In this document: one piece after another, positions 34,333 through 42,445 of the stretch
How the letters are laid out: every line of letters starts with the position of its first letter
Position numbering within the stretch: the first letter of the stretch is position 1
Source of the DNA: Clostridiales bacterium
Lineage (GTDB): Bacteria > Bacillota > Clostridia > Oscillospirales > Oscillospiraceae
Length of the DNA stretch: 59,819 nucleotides
NCBI GenBank assembly: GCA_019420945.1
Contig: JAHZGF010000015.1
Location: 1 to 59,819, forward strand
Reading direction: 5' to 3'
Notes under the pieces: generated by a model
The model's database searches: none
Seen by the model: the letters and a program-made list of their open reading frames with translations, nothing else
Told to the model about the DNA's origin: nothing
Translations under genes and position numbers: made by a program

Positions 34333-36116
34333 GTCACTATGGAGAACAGAAAAAAAATACTGGAAAGAAACATCACACATGGAAAGGCATTCTGGCTTTT
34401 GCCAGCGGAAAGAAAAGGCTTTTAGCCTTTTCGGCGGGTCTATCTATTCTCGGAGTGACCGTCGGAATCGTACCCTACATCCTCATCGGATGGATCGCCA
34501 AAGAATATATGGCGGGTCTGCTGGATACTGGACGCCTGTTGTTCCTAGTTGGCTGTTCGGCTGCCGCCTGTGTTTTGCAGGGCGTTTTACAGGGCGGAAG
34601 TACGTTGTTGTCTCATCGCTGTGCCTTCCGTATTCTAGAAAATATCCGAATATCCCTGACAGAAAAGATGAACCGTCTTTCCATGGGGACAATTCGAAAG
34701 GTATCATCGGGCGAGTACAAAAACCTGATCCTGGATGAGGTGGAAAAGTTGGAATATCCGCTGGCTCATGCCATCCCGGAGATGACCGGAAACTTAACCG
34801 CTTTTCTTGCCGTTTTTATCTTGATGCTGTGCATGGATGTGCGCTTGGCTTTTAGCGCACTGATTACTCTTCCGGTTGGGTTTCTCATTATGAAGCAGAT
34901 GTTTTGTGGTTATGGTGAACGCTATGCAAAGTTTATGAAGGCAGGCGACAACCTTAACAAAGTTGTGGTGGAGTATCTCAATGGCATTGAGGTTATCAAG
35001 GTGTTCAATCAAGCTGGGAGTACATTCGAGAAAATGAAGCAGACGGTAACCTACTTTAAAGATTTTACACTGGCATGGTACAGACACAATTGGCCGTACA
35101 CCGCCGCCTACAGCGTGATTCTGCCATCGGCCATTGTGGGCGTCTTGCCGGTTGGGGTGGTGCTTCTGAACCGCGGAGAGATTGTTTTTCCTACGTTGCT
35201 TCTGTTTGTTTTACTTTCGTTTGCGCTTATTCCACCGCTGATCAAACTCACGGAATTTATTGATAATGTGGCTGTGATTGTGAAAACCGAGCAGGAAGTA
35301 CAAGATTTCCTTGCCCAGGAAGAACCCAGGTATGCCATTACACCCGCACGTATAGAGAATTTTGGCATCTCCATCGAGCATATATCTTTCTCTTATGGAG
35401 AGGAAACCGCTGTCGAGGACATCAATGTCGTCATCCCCCCCTCCGGTATCACAGCAATCGTCGGGGAATCTGGTTCCGGAAAAACGACACTGCTGCGGCT
35501 GTTGGCTCGCTTTTGGGATGTTTCAAAGGGGAAAATATACATTGGGGGAACGGATATCCGAGATATTCCACAAGACCAACTGATGGGAATGATGAGTATT
35601 GTGGATCAGGATAATTTTCTGTTTGACATGAGCATCCGGGACAATATCATGCTTGGAAAGCCGGATGCCGATGACAAGGCATTGGCGGCATCCGTGGATG
35701 CGGCTGGCTGCCGGGAAATTGTCGAGCGGCTGGAGGGCGGACTGCATACGGTGGTGGGAACCGGCGGTGCGCTTCTGTCGACCGGCGAGCGTCAGCGCAT
35801 CTGCATTGCCAGGGCCATTTTAAAGGATGCACCAATCTTATTGCTGGATGAACCAACGGCGAGCATGGATTTGGAAAACGAATACAAGGTACAGAAGGCG
35901 CTTCAACAGTTAATGTCCCCAAAAACTGTTGTGATGGCAACCCACCGGCTACGGACGGCTGTGTCAGCCCAACAGATTCTTGTCATGAAGCATGGCGTCC
36001 TGGTGGGAAAAGGAACGCATGAGACTCTGCTGGAAGGCTGTCCTGAATATGCGAGACTATGGAACGCCTGTGTTTGTGCAGAGAACTGGAGCATGGGAGG
36101 TGATGCCGATGTATAA
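34305..36116 (+). CDS. YbtP/YbtQ-like ABC half-transporter 1 (start uncertain)
   Basis: A membrane domain (about residues 35-320) followed by an ATPase domain: Walker A GESGSGKTT, signature LSTGERQR (a variant of LSGGQ), and Walker B ILLLDEPTASMD. With its partner it resembles YbtP/YbtQ and IrtA/IrtB, exporter-folded ABC proteins that import siderophores. The coding frame has no good start: the TTG at 34305 lacks a ribosome site and lies inside the lipoprotein gene. An ATG at 34339 is out of frame by one base but enters the right frame across an eight-A run (34350-34357). Slippage or a frameshift should be considered. Confidence 0.85.
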   Translation: MYSSGKTGIGHYGEQKKNTGKKHHTWKGILAFASGKKRLLAFSAGLSILGVTVGIVPYILIGWIAKEYMAGLLDTGRLLFLVGCSAAACVLQGVLQGGSTLLSHRCAFRILENIRISLTEKMNRLSMGTIRKVSSGEYKNLILDEVEKLEYPLAHAIPEMTGNLTAFLAVFILMLCMDVRLAFSALITLPVGFLIMKQMFCGYGERYAKFMKAGDNLNKVVVEYLNGIEVIKVFNQAGSTFEKMKQTVTYFKDFTLAWYRHNWPYTAAYSVILPSAIVGVLPVGVVLLNRGEIVFPTLLLFVLLSFALIPPLIKLTEFIDNVAVIVKTEQEVQDFLAQEEPRYAITPARIENFGISIEHISFSYGEETAVEDINVVIPPSGITAIVGESGSGKTTLLRLLARFWDVSKGKIYIGGTDIRDIPQDQLMGMMSIVDQDNFLFDMSIRDNIMLGKPDADDKALAASVDAAGCREIVERLEGGLHTVVGTGGALLSTGERQRICIARAILKDAPILLLDEPTASMDLENEYKVQKALQQLMSPKTVVMATHRLRTAVSAQQILVMKHGVLVGKGTHETLLEGCPEYARLWNACVCAENWSMGGDADV

Positions 36117-37839
36117 GTTGGTTAAAAAGGTATTGAGGATAGCTGGCGATTTGAAGCCACGGATTCTTCTGGGGTTCGTTTTTGGATTTCTGGAGGCTTT
36201 GTTTAACATTCTCCCGTTGATAGCTATTTTTTATGCCTTTGAAAGTTGCCGGGACGGACTGAACGGCGGCGAATTGACGGTGGTTATTATTCTGTTGCTG
36301 GCTGGTTTGGCTGGCCGGGTGGTTTTCCGCTATCTAGTGGCACGCTTCCAGTCAGGGACAGGCTTTGAAATGACAGCGAAGGAACGGCTGCGGCTTGGAG
36401 GTATCCTGAAAAATGCGCCGATGTCCTTTTTTGATACTCATAATCTAGGGGATCTTTCAGCCTGTCTGACGACAGATCTGAGTTTTATAGAAATGTATGT
36501 CATGTTTATCCTGGATAAGGTCGTCAACGGATTCTTGATGACGGCGGTCACCGGTATATTTCTGTTTGTGTTCGATTGGCAGATTGCGCTGGCTGCAGCG
36601 GCAGTGCTTGCGCCGTCTGTAGTTATGTTTGTTGTTCTGCAGAAATCCGGAAAAACGCTGGGAAGTCTCAGACAGAACACCCAGGCGGAACTGGGTGCAG
36701 CTGTATTGGAATACGCCCAAGGGATTATGACAGCGAAAGCCTATGGGATGAAAGGAAGGCGTGCCGGACGGATTAAGGATGCCTTTCACAACAGCAATGA
36801 GCATTCCTACTGTGTCGAGAGAGGATTTGTAAGAGGTGTATCCGCCTTCCAAGTTCTCGTACATTTGGCCGGCTGTGCTATGGTTCTAGTTGTTTCATTC
36901 GCCGCCCTTTTCGGAAAGTTGGAAATCTCATCCTATTTTATGCTGCTTGTCGCCTCTATGACGATGTTTTCGGGTTTTGAACAGAGTGTATCTAAAATTC
37001 CCATGCTGCGTATTATGGAGGCTTCTTTAGATCGGCTGGAACGGATTGTGAATCTTCCGCAGGAGGAACTGCAGAAGGAAGTTCCTCCTCCTGAACGGTT
37101 TGATATTTCCTTTGAGGGAGTATCTTTCAGCTATGGAAAAGGAGAGGTATTAAAAAATCTCTCTTTTCATATACCAGAGCACTCAACTGCGGCGCTCGTG
37201 GGCAGGTCTGGCAGTGGAAAAAGCACAGTCATGAAACTTATCCCACGATTTTATGACTGCGGGAGGGGAAGCGTTCGAATTGGAAATGTAGATATACGGG
37301 ATATGCCGCGCAGTCAGGTGTTTTCCTACATCAGTATGGTATTTCAGAACGTGTATCTTTTTGAAGATACCATTGCTAACAACATACGGTTTGGGAAGCC
37401 GGAAGCCAGTATGGAGGATGTAATCGAAGCAGCTCGGAAGGCGCATTGTTATGATTTCATTATGAAAACGGAAAAGGGCTTTGACACCATGGTCGGAGAA
37501 GGAGGCCATACGCTTTCTGGCGGTCAGAAACAGCGGATCTCGATTGCTCGTGCGATTCTAAAGGATGCCCCGATTATCCTATTGGATGAAGCCACTTCAA
37601 GCGTGGATCCAGAGAACGAACATCTGATTCAGCAGGCTATTAACCAACTGGTAAAAAACAAAACGGTAGTGGTTATTGCACACAATCTTTCTGCTATTCG
37701 TACAGTGGATAAAGTGCTGGTTCTCGATGAAGGACAGTTGCTCGAAGAAGGTGACCCTTCTTCTCTTTTACAGAAGAAGGGTCTTTACAGTAAACTGTGG
37801 GGAATGAGTGAAAAGGTAAGCCGATGGAACGCCACATAG
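36109..37839 (+). CDS. YbtP/YbtQ-like ABC half-transporter 2
   Basis: A 576-residue half-transporter with six membrane helices (to about 290) and an ATPase domain: Walker A GRSGSGKST, signature LSGGQKQRIS, Walker B IILLDEATSSVD. The ATG at 36109 is preferred because GGGAGG lies 8 bases before it. It overlaps the first half-transporter by 8 bp. The pair would handle iron-siderophore; the heterodimer has one canonical and one variant signature motif. Confidence 0.9.
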   Translation: MYKLVKKVLRIAGDLKPRILLGFVFGFLEALFNILPLIAIFYAFESCRDGLNGGELTVVIILLLAGLAGRVVFRYLVARFQSGTGFEMTAKERLRLGGILKNAPMSFFDTHNLGDLSACLTTDLSFIEMYVMFILDKVVNGFLMTAVTGIFLFVFDWQIALAAAAVLAPSVVMFVVLQKSGKTLGSLRQNTQAELGAAVLEYAQGIMTAKAYGMKGRRAGRIKDAFHNSNEHSYCVERGFVRGVSAFQVLVHLAGCAMVLVVSFAALFGKLEISSYFMLLVASMTMFSGFEQSVSKIPMLRIMEASLDRLERIVNLPQEELQKEVPPPERFDISFEGVSFSYGKGEVLKNLSFHIPEHSTAALVGRSGSGKSTVMKLIPRFYDCGRGSVRIGNVDIRDMPRSQVFSYISMVFQNVYLFEDTIANNIRFGKPEASMEDVIEAARKAHCYDFIMKTEKGFDTMVGEGGHTLSGGQKQRISIARAILKDAPIILLDEATSSVDPENEHLIQQAINQLVKNKTVVVIAHNLSAIRTVDKVLVLDEGQLLEEGDPSSLLQKKGLYSKLWGMSEKVSRWNAT

Positions 37840-37999
37840 AGTAGGCATAGGAACCTGAACAGTGTAATCTCAGCACAAACAGTTACGGACATTCAGACTA
37901 TCTTGTGACAATTCTATTCACATTTATATAGGATTGAAAAATCTGTAAATCGCCATTAAATAAGCATATATTTCCTAACAACACGGGGAGGCGTATCAT

Positions 38000-38353
38000 A
38001 TGACTTTATCTTCTTCTATGGAAGACTATTTAGAGGCTGTACTGGTACTTCGGAAACAAAGTGGTTATGCTCGCTGTGTAGATGTTGCAGCATACTTGCA
38101 AGTGACGAAGCCTTCTGTAAGTAGGGCTGTAAAAGAATTGATAAAGGCAAAATATTTATGCAAAGATTCAAGCGGTATACTCGCCTTGACTTCCCAAGGA
38201 GAACAGGTTGCTACAGCAGTATATGAGCGTCACTGCTTCTTCACAGAAAAATTGCTTGCAGCGGGTGTTGATCCTCAAACGGCAGAAAAGGAAGCATGCC
38301 GGATGGAACATGGTATCAGTGAAGCATCTTTCCATAAGCTGAAAGATGCGTAG
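38000..38353 (+). CDS. DtxR-family metal-dependent repressor
   Basis: A 117-residue regulator. The N-terminal winged helix reads SMEDYLEAVLVLRKQSGYAR, then VDVAAYLQVTKPSVSRAVKE, typical of DtxR/MntR. The C-terminal part has ACRMEHGISEASFHKL, which carries the metal-site residues and part of the dimer domain. It is short and lacks the SH3-like third domain, as in the MntR-type short group. It is the last gene of the iron module and the best candidate to bind the GTTAG/CTAAC dyads at its other end. Confidence 0.85.
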   Translation: MTLSSSMEDYLEAVLVLRKQSGYARCVDVAAYLQVTKPSVSRAVKELIKAKYLCKDSSGILALTSQGEQVATAVYERHCFFTEKLLAAGVDPQTAEKEACRMEHGISEASFHKLKDA

Positions 38354-38389
38354 AAATCATGAGATGGGAAAAGGATAACAGGATGTACG

Positions 38390-38458
38390 TAAACGTCAAA
38401 CAAAGGACACAGGAGCGGAGGGAAATCCTTCGCTCCTGTGTCCTTTGTTTGACGTTTA
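38390..38458. terminator. Long perfect hairpin at the end of the iron module
   Basis: Two perfectly complementary arms, 38390-38417 and 38431-38458 (28 bp each), flank a 13-nt loop. The arms include CAAAGGACACAGGAGCG and its complement. The structure is bidirectional and has only a short T stretch. It is 37 bp after the DtxR-like stop. It probably ends transcription of the module; a boundary of the inserted cargo is another possibility. Confidence 0.7.
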
Positions 38459-38612
38459 TACGATCTCTCCCAGTTTAACCCTATAACAACATATATCAAC
38501 AAGGGCGGCGACTTTGAGCTTCTATGCCTCAGCCCATAATTATATTTTGCAATAGGGGATGACGCCAGCCGCCTGTGTGCCGTCCGCATAAGCGGGCAAG
38601 GAGTAGCGTGCT

Positions 38613-38960
38613 ATGGATGAGAAAATCCACAGCATTGAGAAGCTGCTTTTTGTCCTTCTTAAACGACACACGGCTTTTAATGGACAATTTTCAATCGGCG
38701 TTCACCGGCGCTTTTGCGGGAGAGAGTTTGCCCCATCCGGGGACAAGCCTCCGCCTGCGGATGCTCCATACGCCATTGGGCTTCTCAATGTACTTATCCT
38801 TCGAGCGGCTGATTTTGTACCAGATTACAAAGTCAGCCGCTTGTTTCATAGGTGGCCTGGTTACAGGAGCAGGGCGCCGCCACCTCCGGTCTGTTTTCGC
38901 AAAAAAACAGATCGGAGGTACAAAAATTGCGGGATTATCGCAAAAGTGATTATGCGATAA
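38613..38960 (+). CDS. Doubtful leader-type reading frame before the sigma factor
   Basis: A 115-codon frame has a good ribosome site (AAGGAG, 9 bases before ATG), and its first 20 codons look like protein. The remainder is rich in Pro, Arg and Trp and was not recognised. It runs through the hairpin at 38882-38919 and past the sigma factor start. If translated it could open that hairpin. The rest of 38459-38881 has no convincing gene. Confidence 0.25.
   Translation: MDEKIHSIEKLLFVLLKRHTAFNGQFSIGVHRRFCGREFAPSGDKPPPADAPYAIGLLNVLILRAADFVPDYKVSRLFHRWPGYRSRAPPPPVCFRKKTDRRYKNCGIIAKVIMR
38882..38919 (+). promoter_or_regulatory. Hairpin that hides the sigma factor ribosome site
   Basis: ACCTCCGGTCTGTTTT (38882-38897) pairs with AAAACAGATCGGAGGT (38904-38919), with one G-U pair, around a 6-nt loop. 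The right arm contains GGAGG (38914-38918), the Shine-Dalgarno of the TTG start at 38927, and the left arm contains the anti-Shine-Dalgarno CCTCC. Confidence 0.65.
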
Positions 38961-39436
38961 ACAAATACAGCCCAAACATTGTTTATCGCTTCCATGATGA
39001 AATTGTTGAGGTTTCTCTGGAGGACTACCTGAAGGAGAACCCGGATAAAACAGCGCAGGACTTTACAAAACTGAAAGCCCTGTCTGATGAGATCTACTAT
39101 GAGCAGGATCGGGCTGAAAGCGCCCAGACCCGCAAGGATGTGTCCATCCACGGTTTAGAGGAAATGGACTGCTGCTCTACCCGGCCATTGGAAGAAGAAT
39201 TGGAGGAACTGGCGGCAGAAGTACAAAACCGCCGCTATGCCCGGATTGCACTGGAGCGACTGTTTGCTGCGGGCGTACTTACAGAAGTCCAGAAACGGCG
39301 TTTTCGGCTTCATGTGTTCCGTGGCCTGTCCACCCGGCAGATCGGCAGGCTGGAGAGGACAAGCCATCAGGCAGTTGTCAAGTCCCTGAACCTTGCCATC
39401 GGAAAATTAAAAAAATTTTTTGTAGAGCAGGGTTGA
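38927..39436 (+). CDS. Sigma-70-like factor of the ICE
   Basis: A 169-residue protein like the small sigma factors carried by Tn916-type and clostridial ICEs. The C-terminal region 4 is clear: LTEVQKRRFRLHVFRGLSTR, then QIGRLERTSHQAVVKSLNLA. The N-terminal half is degenerate compared with full sigma factors. The TTG at 38927 is chosen because GGAGG lies 9 bases upstream and MRDYRKSDYAINKYSPN is a sensible start. It probably directs transcription of ICE recombination or transfer genes. Confidence 0.82.
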   Translation: MRDYRKSDYAINKYSPNIVYRFHDEIVEVSLEDYLKENPDKTAQDFTKLKALSDEIYYEQDRAESAQTRKDVSIHGLEEMDCCSTRPLEEELEELAAEVQNRRYARIALERLFAAGVLTEVQKRRFRLHVFRGLSTRQIGRLERTSHQAVVKSLNLAIGKLKKFFVEQG

Positions 39437-39595
39437 CACCCCCCACGGTTTCAGGACGATGGGTGAAAGGTGTTCTTTCTGAACTTCCCCTTTCGCCTGT
39501 TCCTTGACAACCGCATACTCATTCATCGGTAACTTCCCCTTTGCCAGTGCGATGAGCAAAAGCCGATTCAGAAGCCGCGCCATGAGGTACGGCAC
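39407..39595 (-). CDS. Doubtful small SHOCT-like protein, opposite strand
   Basis: A 62-residue frame with RLLLIALAKGKLPMNEYAVVKE, which resembles the SHOCT-type motif found in short ICE proteins, followed by a related AKGEVQK. It overlaps the end of the sigma gene by 30 bp. The ribosome site is weak. It may be a remnant. Confidence 0.28.
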   Translation of the reverse strand: MPYLMARLLNRLLLIALAKGKLPMNEYAVVKEQAKGEVQKEHLSPIVLKPWGVSTLLYKKFF

Positions 39596-39972
39596 GGATG
39601 AGCAGATCCCACCTACTTTCTTTCATTGGTCTTGCTGTCATCCTGCCTGTATGAGCGAGAAACGGCGGTCTGTAAAAACCGGGCAGCTCCCGGCGCGGCC
39701 ATGACCGGCAAAGGGTACAATGGTACTCCTGTCCAGCCACAGCCCTGCCTGACCGCAGGATCACGCAATGGGGGCAGCTCGGAGAGATCCTCGGAGGGGT
39801 GAGATTCCCGTGGGCTGGTTCGCTGCTGGCCGCTGATGACTTCCCATGTGCGGGGTGTCGAGGACAAATAGCACAATGAAAGAAAACAGATTGGAAAATT
39901 TCGCCGGACGCGGGGCGGGCCTTTCGGGGCCTGCCCTGTTTCCGGCTTACTTATATTCAGGAGGTCATTCTT
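39596..39972. other. Non-coding stretch with hairpins before the MazF-like gene
   Basis: No convincing gene on either strand. It holds several possible hairpins, for example CCTGC/GCAGG at about 39748-39765 and a strong GC stem at 39912-39937 shortly before the mazF-like ribosome site. The stretch could carry an RNA or a binding site for the recombinases. Confidence 0.35.
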
Positions 39973-40332
39973 ATGCGGCGAAAGGCGATCCGGCGCGGCG
40001 CTTTGTTCTATGCCGACCTGGACCCGGTGATTGGCTCAGAACAGGGCGGAACGCGCCCTATCCTCATTCTCCAAAATGATGTGGGAAACTATTTCAGCCC
40101 TACCGTGGTGGCGGCGGCCATCACCAGCCGAAGGGATAAGACCCACCTTCCTACCCATGTTTTGTTGGAGGATGTGCCGGGCCTTGCCCCTACCTCCCTG
40201 CTGCTGTTGGAGCAGATACGGACGGTTGACCGCCGGAGACTGCGGGGATATATCGGGCAGATCAGCAAGAAAAAAATGAAGGAGATCGACACAGCCCTGG
40301 CAATCAGCGTGGGTCTGCGTTCTCTGGCATAG
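39973..40332 (+). CDS. mazF: MazF/PemK-type toxin (orphan)
   Basis: A 119-residue endoribonuclease-type protein: AIRRGALFYADLDPVIGSEQ near the start, then GGTRPILILQND and a C-terminal RLRGYIGQIS. The pattern fits MazF/PemK. AGGAGG lies 8 bases before the ATG. No MazE-type antitoxin gene is upstream; the next gene is DUF6870-like. It could stabilise the element, or act in regulation as proposed for other ICE-borne orphans. Confidence 0.85.
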   Translation: MRRKAIRRGALFYADLDPVIGSEQGGTRPILILQNDVGNYFSPTVVAAAITSRRDKTHLPTHVLLEDVPGLAPTSLLLLEQIRTVDRRRLRGYIGQISKKKMKEIDTALAISVGLRSLA

Positions 40333-40382
40333 GACAGGCGCCCTTCTGAATAGATTGGTAGAGGCAGAAAGGAGGAACCTGT

Positions 40383-40646
40383 TTGAAATCACTCACGCTT
40401 GCAGAGCTTGATACGCTCTCCGCCGTTGATATTAAGACGGTCGATCCAGAACAGCTTGTCGATATTCGGGATATATCCATCCACACAGAACTTCCAAGAG
40501 AGGAACGGGTGCTGGACTTCATCCGCCAGATCCGCAACCCCTACTGCTTCCGCCACGGAAAGATCGTCGTGAAAATCGGCTTTTCCGAGGCGGCCAAGGA
40601 AACCACAATGGAGGAACAATTTGAAAGCTATCTCCGTACCCTGTAA
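40383..40646 (+). CDS. DUF6870-like small protein
   Basis: An 87-residue protein with VDIRDISIHTELPREERVLD, then IRQIRNPYCFRHGKIVVKIG, the pattern of proteins annotated DUF6870 next to recombinase genes of ICEs. The start is TTG behind AAAGGAGG. Function unknown. Because it follows the toxin gene by 50 bp it could be its partner, though it resembles no known antitoxin. Confidence 0.7.
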   Translation: MKSLTLAELDTLSAVDIKTVDPEQLVDIRDISIHTELPREERVLDFIRQIRNPYCFRHGKIVVKIGFSEAAKETTMEEQFESYLRTL

Positions 40647-40679
40647 ATCCCTGACACGAATGGAACCGAAAAAAACACC

Positions 40680-40708
40680 TGGACACTGACTGTGCCCTGC
40701 TGTATAAT
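40680..40708 (+). promoter_or_regulatory. Promoter of the recombinase operon
   Basis: TGGACA (40680-40685) and TATAAT (40703-40708) are separated by exactly 17 bp, one mismatch from the consensus. It lies 70 bp before the first recombinase gene. Confidence 0.8.
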
Positions 40709-40729
40709 AGAAATCGGACAAAACTCGCA

Positions 40730-40770
40730 CTCCAATCGTTGTTGGGACTGACAAACAAAACGATTGGAGG
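40730..40770 (+). promoter_or_regulatory. Leader hairpin overlapping the recombinase ribosome site
   Basis: CTCCAATCGTT (40730-40740) pairs perfectly with AACGATTGGAG (40759-40769). The right arm contains most of the Shine-Dalgarno GGAGG (40766-40770) of the ATG at 40778. The inverted repeat may control translation or serve as a protein-binding site. Confidence 0.6.
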
Positions 40771-40777
40771 CATTGTT

Positions 40778-42445
40778 ATGAAAAATTTGACCGCGCAGGC
40801 TGTTTATAACGCCGACATCTATCTCCGGCTGTCTGATGATGATGGAGATAAGCCGGAAAGCAACAGCATCAAGAATCAGCGGGAATTTATCACGGAATTT
40901 TTGAAATCAATGCCAGAAATCCGCATCCATGCCGAGAGGAAGGATGACGGGTTTAGTGGCGTTGATTTTTTTCGTCCTGGGATTCAGGAAGTCTTACAGG
41001 ATGTGCGTTCCGGCGCAGTCAACTGCGTCGTGGTAAAAGACCTGTCCCGTTTGGGGCGCAACTATATTGAAACCGGAAAGGTCTTACAGGAGTTTGCAGA
41101 CCACGGGGTACGGTTCATCGCCATTAACGACGGCTACGATACCGCCAACGCACAGGGGCAGGCCAGCACCATCCTGCTGCCTATCAAAAACCTGATGAAC
41201 GATTCTTACAGCCGGGATATTTCGGTGAAAATCCGCAGCCATTTGGAGGTCAAGAAACGAAAGGGTCAGTTTGTAGGGGCGTTTGCCGCCTACGGCTATC
41301 TGAAATCACCGGACGACAAAAATCAGCTTGTGGTGGACGATTACGCCGCCGAGGTGGTGCGGGATATTTTCCGCTGGAAGCTGGAAGGAATGAGCCAGCA
41401 GGGGATCGCTGACCGGCTGAACGCCGATGGGGTCCTCTCTCCCTCAGAATACAAGCGTTCCCTGGGGATGAAATATATCTCCGGCTTCAAGAGCAACCCG
41501 CAGGCCAAGTGGTCGGCGGTAGCGGTTGGGCGCATCCTGAAGAACCCCCTCTATATCGGTGTGATGGTTCAGGGAAAGACCGGGCGGCCAAATTATAAAA
41601 TCAAGAAGCTGATGGAGAAACCGGAGGACGAGTGGATCAGGGTCCCCGGCGCCCATGAGCCGATCATCAGCGAGGTGGATTTTCGTACCGTGAGCGGACT
41701 GCTGCGCCGGGATACCAGAATCGCCGTACAGAAAAAGACGGTCTATCCCTTTTCGGGACTTTTGTTCTGCGCCGACTGCAAGCAGAACATGATCCGCAAG
41801 ACCGTTCCGGCAGGCGGGAAAAAATATTTTTACTACTCCTGTTCCACCAACCGGGCGGACAAAACCGCCTGCACCACCCATAATATCAGTGAGGCCCTGC
41901 TGATGGATGCGGTTCGTGACTGTATCCACGCTCACATGGAAACGGTGCTTAATATTGAGAAAACCCTGCAATTCATCGCCGCCCTCCCCGCAGAGGACAT
42001 GGAGGCCAGAAAGATCGACCGGCAGCTTGAAAAGCTGAAAGCCGATTATGAACAGACCATGCGGTTCAAAATGTCCGCTTATGAGAAGTTCGTGGACCAT
42101 CTGCTGAATGAAGATGAGTTCAAGCAGTATCAGCGGATTTACACGGAAAAGTGTGAGGCGATTGCGGCGGCCATCAGCAAGCGGCAGGAGGAATTGGACG
42201 CCATTGTGCGGGCGGGTTCCCCGCAGGGGGAATGGATCGCCCATTTCAAGTCCTTCCGTCATGTGGATGTGATGGAGCGCAAAATCCTGGTGAAAATCAT
42301 CGACCGCATCTATGTCTATGAAGGGAACCGAATTGAGATCATTTTTAAGTACCAGAATGAGTACAGGGCGGCGGCAGCCTATATCGAACAGTATATGGAG
42401 CGTCAGGCGACGCAGGCAGCCTCCACGGTAAAGGAGGCGGTGTAA
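40778..42445 (+). CDS. Large serine recombinase 1
   Basis: A 555-residue site-specific recombinase. The resolvase domain begins YLRLSDDDG with catalytic Ser19; the VVVKDLSRLGRNYIETG core is at about 85-101. A recombinase domain and a zinc ribbon (FCADCKQNM, plus a later Cys pair) follow, then a coiled coil (about 410-480). The ATG at 40778 has GGAGG upstream. It overlaps none of its neighbours but abuts the next gene with no gap, so the recombinases form an operon. Confidence 0.93.
   Translation: MKNLTAQAVYNADIYLRLSDDDGDKPESNSIKNQREFITEFLKSMPEIRIHAERKDDGFSGVDFFRPGIQEVLQDVRSGAVNCVVVKDLSRLGRNYIETGKVLQEFADHGVRFIAINDGYDTANAQGQASTILLPIKNLMNDSYSRDISVKIRSHLEVKKRKGQFVGAFAAYGYLKSPDDKNQLVVDDYAAEVVRDIFRWKLEGMSQQGIADRLNADGVLSPSEYKRSLGMKYISGFKSNPQAKWSAVAVGRILKNPLYIGVMVQGKTGRPNYKIKKLMEKPEDEWIRVPGAHEPIISEVDFRTVSGLLRRDTRIAVQKKTVYPFSGLLFCADCKQNMIRKTVPAGGKKYFYYSCSTNRADKTACTTHNISEALLMDAVRDCIHAHMETVLNIEKTLQFIAALPAEDMEARKIDRQLEKLKADYEQTMRFKMSAYEKFVDHLLNEDEFKQYQRIYTEKCEAIAAAISKRQEELDAIVRAGSPQGEWIAHFKSFRHVDVMERKILVKIIDRIYVYEGNRIEIIFKYQNEYRAAAAYIEQYMERQATQAASTVKEAV

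Noticed and set aside
38391..38457. Terminal inverted repeats of an insertion sequence
   Set aside because: The arms are only 13 bp apart with no transposase between them, so this is a hairpin, not IS ends.
38691..38975. Minus-strand frame of 94 codons near the sigma factor leader
   Set aside because: No family resemblance and no ribosome site; it overlaps the start of the sigma gene and its hairpin.
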